A stretch of 5,683 nt of DNA from Micrococcales bacterium (lineage in GTDB: Bacteria; Actinomycetota; Actinomycetes; Actinomycetales; Dermatophilaceae): contig JAUNUZ010000176.1 in the NCBI GenBank assembly GCA_030537915.1, forward strand, positions 1 through 5,683, given 5' to 3'. Below the pieces are notes generated by a model. It searched no databases. It was not told the origin of the DNA and saw only the letters and a program-made list of their open reading frames with translations. This document shows, piece by piece, positions 1 through 5,683 of this stretch. Positions within the stretch are counted from its first letter, which is position 1; each line of letters begins with the position of its first letter. The position numbers and the translations under genes were made by a program.

Positions 1-1
1 C

Positions 2-1414
2 CGCGGTGACAGGTTCCTGTTCGACGTGGCCAGGCAGGCGGTCCTGACCGGGCTGGGGGACACGGCGCTGATCGCCTACCGTCAAGCAGTCCTGCAGGAC
101 GTCCTGGATCAGGGCGTTGCGATCCGGCAGGTCTACGCGATTGCCGTGGAGGCGATCGTCGAGGAGCGCAAGGTCTACGGCGGCTTCTCCCGGACTCCCG
201 GGTCGGTGCTGAGCCGGTCCGTCACCGTGCTGGAGATGTTCGTCCGCGAGCTGAAGCGTCTGAGAACCATCGCCGACGAACAGGTCGCAGGGTGCGCCTC
301 GAGGGGTCTGACCCGCTTCTTCGCCATGCTCATCAGGGAGCTGGACGATGACTACTTCGTGGCCATCGAGGGCCATCTGGCCCGGCTGCGCTTCCGGCAC
401 GGGCTCCTGATCAGTGCCGAGCTCGGCGCCGGAGCCAAGGGCGCCGCCTACGTCCTGCGCAGACCCTGGGACCCGAGGCACCCGTGGCGGCAACGGATCT
501 CCGAGCTCGCCCACCCCTCGCACACGTTGACCATCCCCGACCGCGACGACAACGGCTTCCGGGCATTGTCGGAGCTGAAAGACCGAGGGCTCAACCTGGT
601 GGCGAATGCACTGGCCGAGTCTACTGACCACATCCTCAGTTTCTTTGCCTTGGTGCGCACCGAGATCGGCTTCTACGTGGGCTGCCTCAACCTCCATGAC
701 CAGCTGGCCCGGCAAGATGCGCCCATCTGCTTCCCGACCGCCACAGACAGAGGCCAAGTTGTGCTCTCGATCGGCGGCTTGTACGACGTGTGCCTCTCGC
801 TGATCCGCGAGCAGCGGGTCGTGGGTAACGACCTGGACGGCGACCAGAGGCTGCTGATCATGATCACGGGCGCCAACCAAGGCGGCAAGTCGACCTTCTT
901 GCGCAGCCTCGGCCTGGCCCACCTGATGATGGCGTGCGGCATGTTCGTGGCCGCAACCTCCTTCCGCGCCAGTGTGTGCGACGGCATCTTCACTCACTTC
1001 ACACGGGAAGAAGACGTCAGCATGGTCAGCGGCAAGCTGGACGAGGAGCTCGCCAGGATGAGCGCCATCGCCGAGCAGATCTCCCCCCACGCACTCTTGC
1101 TCTGCAATGAGTCGTTTGCGGCGACCAACGAACGGGAGGGGTCTCAGATCGGCCGCGAGATCATCCGCGCGATGCTGGACTGTCAGGTCAAGGTCTGCTT
1201 CGTCACTCATCTGTTCGATCTCGCCCACGGGTTCTACCAGGAGGACTGGGATGGCGCGCTTTTCTTGCGCGCCCAGCGGGAGGTCGACGGGCAGCGCAGC
1301 TACCAACTGGTGATAGGCGAGCCGCTGCCGACCAGCTATGGCCAGGACCTCTACGCGCACATCTTCGGGACCGCGCCCGGCGCGGTGGCCACCGAAGCCT
1401 CGCGGGTCAGCTGA
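2..1414 (+). CDS. MutS-like DNA mismatch repair family ATPase, 5' partial
   Basis: This is a MutS-superfamily ATPase, a cytosolic protein expected to bind DNA and use ATP to change shape. The frame is open to the window edge, and the residues before the GTG at 26 (RGDRFLFD) read naturally into the protein, so the true start lies upstream. Numbering from that GTG, residues 1-250 form a mostly helical region resembling the MutS core/lever, and about 270-440 form the ABC-type ATPase. Visible motifs are Walker A GANQGGKS (282-289), a signature-like SGKLDEEL (335-342), Walker B ALLLCNES with catalytic Glu362, and switch His395 in VTHLFDL. Walker B has Asn where classical MutS has Asp. The visible part lacks the N-terminal mismatch-recognition domain and its Phe-X-Glu motif, so it need not act in canonical mismatch repair. 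It ends with TGA and converges on the antiporter gene. The family call is secure; the cellular role is unknown. Confidence 0.88.
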   Translation, partial: RGDRFLFDVARQAVLTGLGDTALIAYRQAVLQDVLDQGVAIRQVYAIAVEAIVEERKVYGGFSRTPGSVLSRSVTVLEMFVRELKRLRTIADEQVAGCASRGLTRFFAMLIRELDDDYFVAIEGHLARLRFRHGLLISAELGAGAKGAAYVLRRPWDPRHPWRQRISELAHPSHTLTIPDRDDNGFRALSELKDRGLNLVANALAESTDHILSFFALVRTEIGFYVGCLNLHDQLARQDAPICFPTATDRGQVVLSIGGLYDVCLSLIREQRVVGNDLDGDQRLLIMITGANQGGKSTFLRSLGLAHLMMACGMFVAATSFRASVCDGIFTHFTREEDVSMVSGKLDEELARMSAIAEQISPHALLLCNESFAATNEREGSQIGREIIRAMLDCQVKVCFVTHLFDLAHGFYQEDWDGALFLRAQREVDGQRSYQLVIGEPLPTSYGQDLYAHIFGTAPGAVATEASRVS

Positions 1415-1442
1415 GTGCTCGATGCTGGCGTTGGCGTCTCCA

Positions 1443-1462
1443 GCCGGCCCCGGTCGGGCGGC
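1443..1462. terminator. Candidate bidirectional terminator hairpin between convergent genes
   Basis: The 60 bases between the two convergent stop codons contain a 7-bp GC stem (GCC+GCCC pairing with GGGC+GGC, one bulged G) around a 5-base CGGTC loop. No T-run follows on either strand, so it would be a U-tract-less terminator of the sort often proposed in high-GC genomes. Position supports termination; the structure alone is modest and could be chance in GC-rich DNA. Confidence 0.3.
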
Positions 1463-1474
1463 CATCATGGATCC

Positions 1475-3067
1475 CTATTCCTGCGGTTCTTCCCGGCCCA
1501 CGTGGACGGATCGGTCTGCCAGGGCCTCTCCCGCGCCGACGTACATATGGACGACGACGTCGAGGCCGAGCGATCGCAGCTCTTCGACGTCTTCGCGATA
1601 GGCGGCTACCGCCGCGACCGTGCCCGAGCGGTATCCCGTGCGGCGCAGTTCGGCCAGGGCGTCGATGTTGGCGTGCTGCGCCGGCATCGCCAGCACGATG
1701 ATGCGCACCAGCTCGTTTCGCACCACGCGTTCCCAGAAGTCACTGTCGGTGGCGTCGCCCTCGACGACGTTGAGCCCATCCTTGGTGAGGTTGGCCACGC
1801 GATGCGGGTCGTGCTCGACGCCGATGACGTTGTAGCCGTGGGCGTCACGTAACTGCAGGTAACACGCGCGTCCGACCCTGCCCACGCCGAGCACGATGGC
1901 GTTGGCCGCTCCGATCTCGACGGGCCGGTCCTCGGGATGCAACTTGTGCGGCGGCCGGGCCGGGAGTTTCATCGCGAACATAGAGACGACCGAGACGTTG
2001 CGGGGATTGACGATGGAGGCGAGGACGAAACTGCCGGCCACGGCGATGACCATGGACATCAGCCAGTACTGCGCGAGCCAACCGGCCTGGACGCCCATCG
2101 CCACGACGATCAGCGCGAATTCGGAGAAGTTGGCCAGCAGCAGGCTGGACAGCACGCTGGTGCGGTTCCGTAGGCCGATCGCCCACAGAATCGCCCAGTA
2201 GAGGGCAGCCTCGATCGGCAGCAGCACCATCAGCAGCAGCCCGATCTCGATGTTCTCCAGGGTGGGCAGCCCGCGAAAGCCGATGCTGACGAAGAAGCCG
2301 ACGAGCAGAAGCTCCTTGACGGTGAAAAGAGTGTGGGACAGCTGATCCGACCCCACCGTGGGGGCGAGCGCGATGCCCATGATGAGTGCCCCCAGGTTGC
2401 CCGACAGACCCAGCCATTCAAAGAGTGCGTACCCGGGGATGAGGGCCATCGACAGGCCGAAGAGGGCGCCCATCTCACCGTGCCCGAGTCGGTGCCAGTC
2501 CCGCGCGACCCATGCCACCAGCGGGACGATCACCACCAGCCCCAGCGACCACGGGCTGGGCGCCACGCCGCGGGAGACAGAGATGACCGCCACCGCCGCA
2601 ATGTCCTGCATGATCAGCACGCCGATGCTGATCCGGCCGTACAGCGACTGCTCGTCACCGCGGTCCTGGAGAATCTTGATGACGACGATGGTGCTGGAGA
2701 AGGAGAGGACGAGAGCCAAGACGGCGAGAACACCGGGGCTCTCCGACTGCAGCACCCCGATCCACGCCAGCACGCTGAGGAAGGCCCCACCGACAAGCAC
2801 CGTGAGCACCATGTGCAACCCGGCGGACAGCCAGACCTCTTTGCCGATCAAAGTGCGCAGATCCAAGCGCAGGCCGATGGCGAAGAGCATGAGGGCGACC
2901 CCGATGTCCGCGAGCAGGCCGAGCGCGCCGATCTCGGGGATCCCCACCATGTTGAGGATGAAGCCTGCGGCCAGGAAACCGATGAGCGGCGGCATTCGAA
3001 TGAGCATGGCGATCATTCCGGACAAGAAGATCACCGCGAGGTAGGTCACCAGGACTTCGAGCGTCAC
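1475..3067 (-). CDS. CPA2 cation:proton antiporter (Kef-type) with C-terminal TrkA-N/RCK domain
   Basis: This is an inner-membrane monovalent cation (probably K+)/H+ antiporter of the CPA2 family, 530 residues, helping control cytoplasmic pH and cation content. Residues 1 to about 345 hold 12-13 hydrophobic segments, including the family-typical FAIGLRLDL stretch and FFVSIGF. A QD pair with Asp155 inside a membrane segment (LIMQDIAAV) matches the ion-binding Asp of KefB/KefC. A Rossmann TrkA-N domain follows, with GVGRVG at 394-399 and acidic Glu418 ending the second strand, typical for nucleotide binding that gates transport. No separate TrkA-C domain follows, and the protein ends soon after the RCK fold. 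The start is GTG at 3067; it begins the first membrane helix directly, and the next Met (residue 19) would cut that helix. No strong Shine-Dalgarno is visible. It lies 158 bases downstream of the hydrolase on the same strand. KefC-style glutathione gating is unlikely if the host is an actinobacterium using mycothiol; this is inference. The exact cation is not determined. Confidence 0.93.
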   Translation of the reverse strand: MTLEVLVTYLAVIFLSGMIAMLIRMPPLIGFLAAGFILNMVGIPEIGALGLLADIGVALMLFAIGLRLDLRTLIGKEVWLSAGLHMVLTVLVGGAFLSVLAWIGVLQSESPGVLAVLALVLSFSSTIVVIKILQDRGDEQSLYGRISIGVLIMQDIAAVAVISVSRGVAPSPWSLGLVVIVPLVAWVARDWHRLGHGEMGALFGLSMALIPGYALFEWLGLSGNLGALIMGIALAPTVGSDQLSHTLFTVKELLLVGFFVSIGFRGLPTLENIEIGLLLMVLLPIEAALYWAILWAIGLRNRTSVLSSLLLANFSEFALIVVAMGVQAGWLAQYWLMSMVIAVAGSFVLASIVNPRNVSVVSMFAMKLPARPPHKLHPEDRPVEIGAANAIVLGVGRVGRACYLQLRDAHGYNVIGVEHDPHRVANLTKDGLNVVEGDATDSDFWERVVRNELVRIIVLAMPAQHANIDALAELRRTGYRSGTVAAVAAYREDVEELRSLGLDVVVHMYVGAGEALADRSVHVGREEPQE

Positions 3068-3109
3068 GACGCTACTGTCTCAGTCTCACGCCGAACTCTG
3101 CTGCCTATC

Positions 3110-3115
3110 ACCTTA
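3110..3115 (-). promoter_or_regulatory. Possible -10 element for the antiporter gene
   Basis: On the minus strand TAAGGT fits the actinobacterial TANNNT pattern and would start RNA near 3103, about 35 bases before the GTG at 3067. No recognisable -35 stands 16-18 bases upstream, so this rests on one hexamer plus position. A second match, TAGCGT at 3069-3074, sits only one base before the start codon and is too close for it. Confidence 0.28.
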
Positions 3116-3144
3116 CCGAAGAGCCACAGCCACGTGCTCCGAGC

Positions 3145-3214
3145 GCCGGGCCAGCTCCCTCGGGAAGAAGCCAGGCCCGGCCCACCGGTCCGAAGCCGCC
3201 ACCGGCCGGGGCTG
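3145..3214 (-). promoter_or_regulatory. Three-arm region with two mutually exclusive GC-rich hairpins
   Basis: Between the hydrolase stop and the antiporter start, arm B (3172-3182) can pair with arm C (3204-3214) in a stem of 10 pairs with one G-G mismatch and a 21-base loop. Part of arm B (GGCCCGGC, 3174-3181) can instead pair perfectly over 8 bp with arm A (GCCGGGCC, 3145-3152). On the minus-strand transcript C is made first, then B, then A. The C:B hairpin could end the hydrolase transcript, and B:A would be an alternative fold. No U-tract follows. Chance complementarity is common at this GC content. Confidence 0.33.
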
Positions 3215-3225
3215 ACCAGGGCCAG

Positions 3226-4332
3226 CTAGCCCTTGGCCTTTGCCCAGGCGCACAGGCCGAGAGTCGCGCCGCGAGCCTGTGCCTTCTGCGCCTGCTTGGC
3301 AGGCATCAGGCGGGTCTTGCCACGGCTGCAGACGACGGTGCGGTCGGCGTGACCGGCCATGTCCACGAGGATCTGGTCCCAGTGTCGATATTGCACTGTG
3401 TGGCCTTCCCCGGGGTAGACGGTGGCCTTGGCGACGTTTGGCAACGCGGCCTGCCACGCCTTCATCGCGCTCACCGGCACGACCTCGTCGGCGCCGCCCC
3501 AGTACAGGTAGGCAGGTGCCGTGATCTTGGTCGTATCGGCGACAGCCTTGGCCCCGCATGGCAAGGCGCCCTCGTGGCTCAAGGCGCTGGGGTCGCCGAG
3601 CTGACCGCCGAGATAGAACGAGCGGGTCGCGTCCGCATATGCCCGGGTCTGCCACCCGGCCACGAGCAACACCGGAGAGCCCGGCACCGCCCACCAGTCC
3701 ATCGGGTGGTGCGTCCACCGTTCGTTCGCGGTGTTGCGCTGCTGCATGCTCTGTTCGCAGCCGCGCGGGGCCGGCCTGGTCGGTAGCGTCAGCGGGCTCG
3801 CGGCTGCCGCGTGCAACGAAATCACCCGCTTCGGGATCGTCGAAGCCAGGTGCGCGGCATAGGCGCCGCCGCCGGAGATCGCCATGACCGTGAATCGCTT
3901 GACGCCCAGGTGATCGAGCACCGCCCGGACCTCTGCGGTGTAATCGGCATAGCCGAGCGCCGGGTCGAAGGCCGACTGCCCGAAGCCGTTGCGTTCCACC
4001 GAGATGACCCGCAGCCCGAGCTGCTCACGGGTTGTCCGAGCGAACTCGGTGAGCTGAAAGGACTCCAAGCTCGTGCCCTGGCCCCCGATGTAGACGACGA
4101 CCCGTTGGCCGGGCTTGCCCTCGTCGATGTAGTAGCTCGTGCGGTCCCCTCGGGTCAGGGAGTGAACCTGCGCGCCGATGTGGTCGAACTCGCTCTGCAG
4201 TGTCGAGGGTGGACGCGGCGGGCCATCACCGGGCCTGGCATTGTCGGCCGCGAACGAGGCCGCGGGGCCACCGGCCAGGGTGGCCCCCACGGCGAGAACG
4301 GTGGACAGGATCAGCGCGCGGACAGTCCGCAT
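3226..4332 (-). CDS. Secreted alpha/beta-fold hydrolase
   Basis: This is a 368-residue alpha/beta hydrolase expected to act outside the membrane on an unidentified ester, amide or similar bond. Residues 1-28 form a Sec signal peptide: basic start MRTVR, hydrophobic core, then SFA before a likely cut at 28/29. The mature protein shows an early strand with GGQGTS, a nucleophile elbow AISGGGA with Ser153, an acid in GGADEVVP (Asp282) and His311 in GEGHTVQY, in the right order and spacing for the triad. The first Gly of the usual G-x-S-x-G is Ala151. Four cysteines (192, 259, 335, 361), all after the nucleophile, could form two disulfides, in keeping with export. A region between the elbow and Asp282, rich in Trp, His and Arg, is probably the lid that sets substrate. 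The ATG start is backed by GGAG six bases upstream. Its promoter region is shared with the divergent ABC gene. No substrate can be assigned; peptidase, lipase and esterase activities are all possible. Confidence 0.88.
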   Translation of the reverse strand: MRTVRALILSTVLAVGATLAGGPAASFAADNARPGDGPPRPPSTLQSEFDHIGAQVHSLTRGDRTSYYIDEGKPGQRVVVYIGGQGTSLESFQLTEFARTTREQLGLRVISVERNGFGQSAFDPALGYADYTAEVRAVLDHLGVKRFTVMAISGGGAYAAHLASTIPKRVISLHAAAASPLTLPTRPAPRGCEQSMQQRNTANERWTHHPMDWWAVPGSPVLLVAGWQTRAYADATRSFYLGGQLGDPSALSHEGALPCGAKAVADTTKITAPAYLYWGGADEVVPVSAMKAWQAALPNVAKATVYPGEGHTVQYRHWDQILVDMAGHADRTVVCSRGKTRLMPAKQAQKAQARGATLGLCAWAKAKG

Positions 4333-4338
4333 CTGAGG

Positions 4339-4342
4339 CTCC
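4339..4342 (-). promoter_or_regulatory. Ribosome-binding site of the hydrolase
   Basis: GGAG on the minus strand stands six bases before the ATG at 4332 and fixes that start. Two of its bases belong to the 12-bp palindrome at 4341-4352, so a protein bound there, or a small RNA hairpin, would interfere with it. Confidence 0.7.
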
Positions 4343-4352
4343 GATCGATCGG
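4341..4352. promoter_or_regulatory. 12-bp perfect palindrome, candidate operator
   Basis: CCGATCGATCGG is identical on both strands. It lies in the predicted 5' untranslated leader of the hydrolase and overlaps its ribosome-binding site by two bases, a position where a dimeric repressor could block initiation or elongation. In RNA it could also form a 4-bp stem with a UCGA loop. No regulator is identified. Confidence 0.38.
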
Positions 4353-4366
4353 TGATGGTGCCGCGA

Positions 4367-4396
4367 AGTCTGGGGCTCAGCTGGGTGGAGTGTCAA
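4367..4396 (-). promoter_or_regulatory. Candidate promoter of the hydrolase gene
   Basis: A perfect -35 TTGACA (4391-4396, minus strand) is followed after 18 bases by CAGACT (4367-4372), a weak -10 that keeps the A at position 2 and the final T. RNA would start near 4360, giving a leader of about 28 bases that includes the palindrome and the ribosome-binding site. The -35 is strong; the -10 is the doubtful part. Confidence 0.42.
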
Positions 4397-4440
4397 CGGT
4401 TGCGCAGGCTCGCGTGCCTGGCGAAGGGACAAGCACCGCA

Positions 4441-4453
4441 ACACGATCCGTGT
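4441..4453. repeat. Inverted repeat ACACG-ATC-CGTGT, possible operator
   Basis: Perfect 5-base arms flank a 3-base spacer, about 45 bases upstream of the hydrolase -35. Size and spacing suit a small dimeric regulator, but a repeat this short is expected by chance at some rate. Confidence 0.25.
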
Positions 4454-4470
4454 CAGGAGCGGCGCTTTCT

Positions 4471-4481
4471 CGCCAATGGCG
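4471..4481. repeat. Inverted repeat CGCCA-A-TGGCG, possible operator
   Basis: Perfect 5-base arms flank a single central base, midway between the two divergent genes. The same CGCC arm can also pair with GGCG at 4461-4464 around a 6-base loop. Evidence is limited to symmetry and position. Confidence 0.25.
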
Positions 4482-4572
4482 TCCCGGGGCTTCGGATGAG
4501 GAGGTTCTTGCTGGCGGCTGGCGGCCCGCGAGGAGGTGGGGGGCCGTGCCGGCGCGCCTACGCGAGAGCCAT

Positions 4573-4601
4573 TTGGGTGCAACCGGTCGTGCGGCTAGCG
4601 T
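4573..4601 (+). promoter_or_regulatory. Promoter of the ABC ATPase gene, leaderless arrangement
   Basis: TTGGGT (4573-4578) and TAGCGT (4596-4601) are separated by exactly 17 bases. TAGCGT fits TANNNT and stands six bases before the GTG at 4608, so RNA would begin at or next to the start codon. This is the usual layout of leaderless genes in actinobacteria, and it explains why no Shine-Dalgarno precedes the GTG. The -35 matches TTGACA only in its first three bases. Confidence 0.55.
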
Positions 4602-4607
4602 GTTGTC

Positions 4608-5683
4608 GTGCTCAGCGTGCGTGGATTGTGCAAGTCGTATACCAGCGGGCGTCGTCCCACGCTGGCTCTCGACGGGGTCGACGTCGAGGTGGAACAGGGG
4701 GCGTTCGCCACGGTGCTGGGCCCGTCCGGCTCAGGCAAGACGACGCTGCTGCGGTGCATCGCGGGCTTCGATACTCCGGATTCGGGTGTCATCACGCTGG
4801 GAGGGCGCGAACTGGTCTCCGCCGGCGTGAACGTGCGGCCCTACGATCGGGGCGTCGGCGTGGTGCCGCAGGAGGGGGCGTTGTTCCCGCACCTCACGGT
4901 CGCTCGCAATATCGCGTTCGGCATCGGCGACCGCCCCCGAGACTGGCGGGCCCAGCGGGTCGAGGAAATGCTGGAACTCATCGGACTCCAGGGCCTGGGC
5001 CAGCGCCGGCCACACCAGCTCTCGGGCGGGCAGCAGCAGCGCGTCGCGCTGGCCCGGGCGCTCGCGCCCGAGCCGCAGTTGGTCCTGCTGGACGAGCCGT
5101 TCAGCGCCCTCGATGCCCAGCTGCGCGTCGAACTGCGTGAAGAGGTGCGCACCTTGCTGCAGCAGTTCGGCACCACGGCGCTGCTCGTGACGCACGACCA
5201 AGCGGAGGCCATGACGCTGGCCGACCACCTCGTCGTCATGCGGGCCGGCCGGGTCGTCGCCTCTGGCGACCCGCGCCGGGTCTACGATTCCCCGATCGAC
5301 TCCGAGCTGGGGCGATTTCTCGGTGAGGCGGTGGTCCTGCCGGGCATTCTCGGGCGCGACGGGGGCGCTGCGTGCGTCGACTGCGCCCTTGGCCGTCTGG
5401 CAGTCGTCGGCGGCCCGGATGCTCACTCCGCGACGGGATTCTGCGAGGTCTTGCTGCGGCCGGAACACCTCAGCGTGCGCCTAGTCGGCTCCGGGGACCT
5501 TGCCGCCCGCCCCGGCCAAGCGCGGACCTCGACGGGCGTGGTCATCGCGCAGTCGTTCTACGGCCACGATGCCCTGGTGCGGGTTCGTCTCGACTCCGAT
5601 GTCCAAGTCTGCGTCCGGGTGCACGGCTCGGACCGGTTCGCGGTGGGCGACGTCGTGCAGGTGCGAGTCGACGCTCCGGTGAC
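4608..5683 (+). CDS. FbpC-type ABC transporter ATP-binding protein, 3' partial
   Basis: This is the cytosolic ATPase subunit of an ABC importer, probably for ferric iron, powering a permease and substrate-binding protein not seen here. The frame is closed by TAG at 4596-4598, so the start must be GTG 4608 or GTG 4617; the first gives the usual N-terminus (VLSVRGLCKSY). Motifs are Walker A GPSGSGKT (38-45), Q-loop Gln88 in VVPQEGALFPHL, signature LSGGQQQR (138-145), Walker B with Asp162-Glu163 in LLDEPFSALD, and H-loop His196 in VTHDQAEAM. The QEGALFPHLTV version of the Q-loop and the FLGEAVVLPG linker after the ATPase domain are typical of FbpC/AfuC rather than of PotA or CysA. A TOBE domain occupies roughly residues 285-358, starting near LLRPEHLSV. 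The window ends after 358 codons without a stop; the family is usually about 340-370 residues, so little is missing. ATPase class is secure; the iron substrate is inference. Confidence 0.92.
   Translation, partial: MLSVRGLCKSYTSGRRPTLALDGVDVEVEQGAFATVLGPSGSGKTTLLRCIAGFDTPDSGVITLGGRELVSAGVNVRPYDRGVGVVPQEGALFPHLTVARNIAFGIGDRPRDWRAQRVEEMLELIGLQGLGQRRPHQLSGGQQQRVALARALAPEPQLVLLDEPFSALDAQLRVELREEVRTLLQQFGTTALLVTHDQAEAMTLADHLVVMRAGRVVASGDPRRVYDSPIDSELGRFLGEAVVLPGILGRDGGAACVDCALGRLAVVGGPDAHSATGFCEVLLRPEHLSVRLVGSGDLAARPGQARTSTGVVIAQSFYGHDALVRVRLDSDVQVCVRVHGSDRFAVGDVVQVRVDAPV

Larger units (their letters stand above)
4333..4607. other. Divergent control region between hydrolase and ABC ATPase
   Basis: These 275 bases carry no credible gene. 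They hold a minus-strand promoter candidate (4367-4396), a plus-strand promoter candidate (4573-4601), and four short perfect inverted repeats: 4341-4352, 4394-4402 (CAAC-G-GTTG, overlapping the minus-strand -35), 4441-4453 and 4471-4481. A direct repeat of CTGGCGG occurs twice in tandem at 4511-4524. I see no AT-rich DtxR/IdeR-type iron box resembling the known consensus. Confidence 0.6.

Noticed and set aside
1415..1852. Plus-strand open frame starting with GTG right after the MutS-like stop codon
   Set aside because: The tight junction looks like translational coupling, but nearly the whole frame is antisense to the antiporter RCK domain and shows no independent motif.
3131..3136. CACGTG palindrome before the antiporter
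   Set aside because: A six-base palindrome is expected often by chance and has no spacing relation to a promoter here.
2333..3229. Plus-strand open frame of 298 codons opposite the antiporter
   Set aside because: It is the mirror of a well-supported membrane protein gene; its product is a low-complexity His/Arg/Asp/Gln-rich string with no fold motif, typical of antisense frames in GC-rich DNA.
3113..3718. Minus-strand open frame of 201 codons running past the hydrolase stop
   Set aside because: Out-of-frame reading of the hydrolase; the hydrolase frame carries the complete triad, while this one is rich in Arg, Gly and Pro without motifs.
4511..4524. Tandem duplicate CTGGCGG
   Set aside because: Two 7-base copies in GC-rich DNA are not enough to call a repeat element or iteron.
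3811..4830. Plus-strand open frame of 339 codons spanning the hydrolase start, the control region and the ABC gene
   Set aside because: It overlaps two well-supported genes and its translation is compositionally odd. AGGAGG at 4531-4536 lies nine bases before an in-frame GTG (4546), but the resulting 94-residue product overlaps the ABC ATPase and resembles nothing.
4352..5140. Plus-strand open frame of 262 codons across the control region and ABC gene
   Set aside because: Past 4608 it reads the ABC ATPase out of frame into an Arg/Gly/Ala-rich string; the Walker and signature motifs are in the other frame.
4731..5468. Minus-strand open frame of 245 codons opposite the ABC ATPase
   Set aside because: Antisense to a gene with all ABC motifs; no recognisable domain.

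Overview
The window is GC-rich throughout, with strong G/C preference at third codon positions and GTG starts. Together with leaderless-style promoter spacing before the last gene and protein families common in Actinomycetota, this points to a high-GC Gram-positive actinobacterium. It looks like ordinary chromosome: no insertion sequence, phage gene, CRISPR array, tRNA or rRNA is visible.

Layout. (1) Left edge to 1414, plus strand: a MutS-like DNA-binding ATPase whose N-terminus lies outside the window. (2) A 60-base convergent gap with one modest hairpin. (3) 1475-3067, minus strand: a CPA2-type cation:proton antiporter (Kef-like) with a membrane domain followed by a cytosolic nucleotide-binding TrkA-N/RCK domain. 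(4) A 158-base gap holding three GC-rich arms that can form two mutually exclusive hairpins. (5) 3226-4332, minus strand: a secreted alpha/beta hydrolase with a signal peptide and a clear Ser-Asp-His triad. (6) A 275-base divergent control region containing a promoter candidate facing each way and several short perfect palindromes. (7) 4608 to the right edge, plus strand: the ATPase subunit of an ABC importer of the ferric-iron FbpC type, cut off by the window end near its C-terminus.

The genes do not form an obvious single pathway. The hydrolase and antiporter point the same way and could share a transcript, but the 158-base structured gap suggests they are at least partly uncoupled. The FbpC-like ATPase is divergent and probably heads its own transcript. 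The MutS-like gene converges on the antiporter and is a separate unit.

I found no convincing undescribed system. The points most worth a second look are the leaderless promoter of the ABC gene, the palindrome that runs into the hydrolase ribosome-binding site, the alternative hairpins before the antiporter, and the Asn-for-Asp Walker B of the MutS-like protein.
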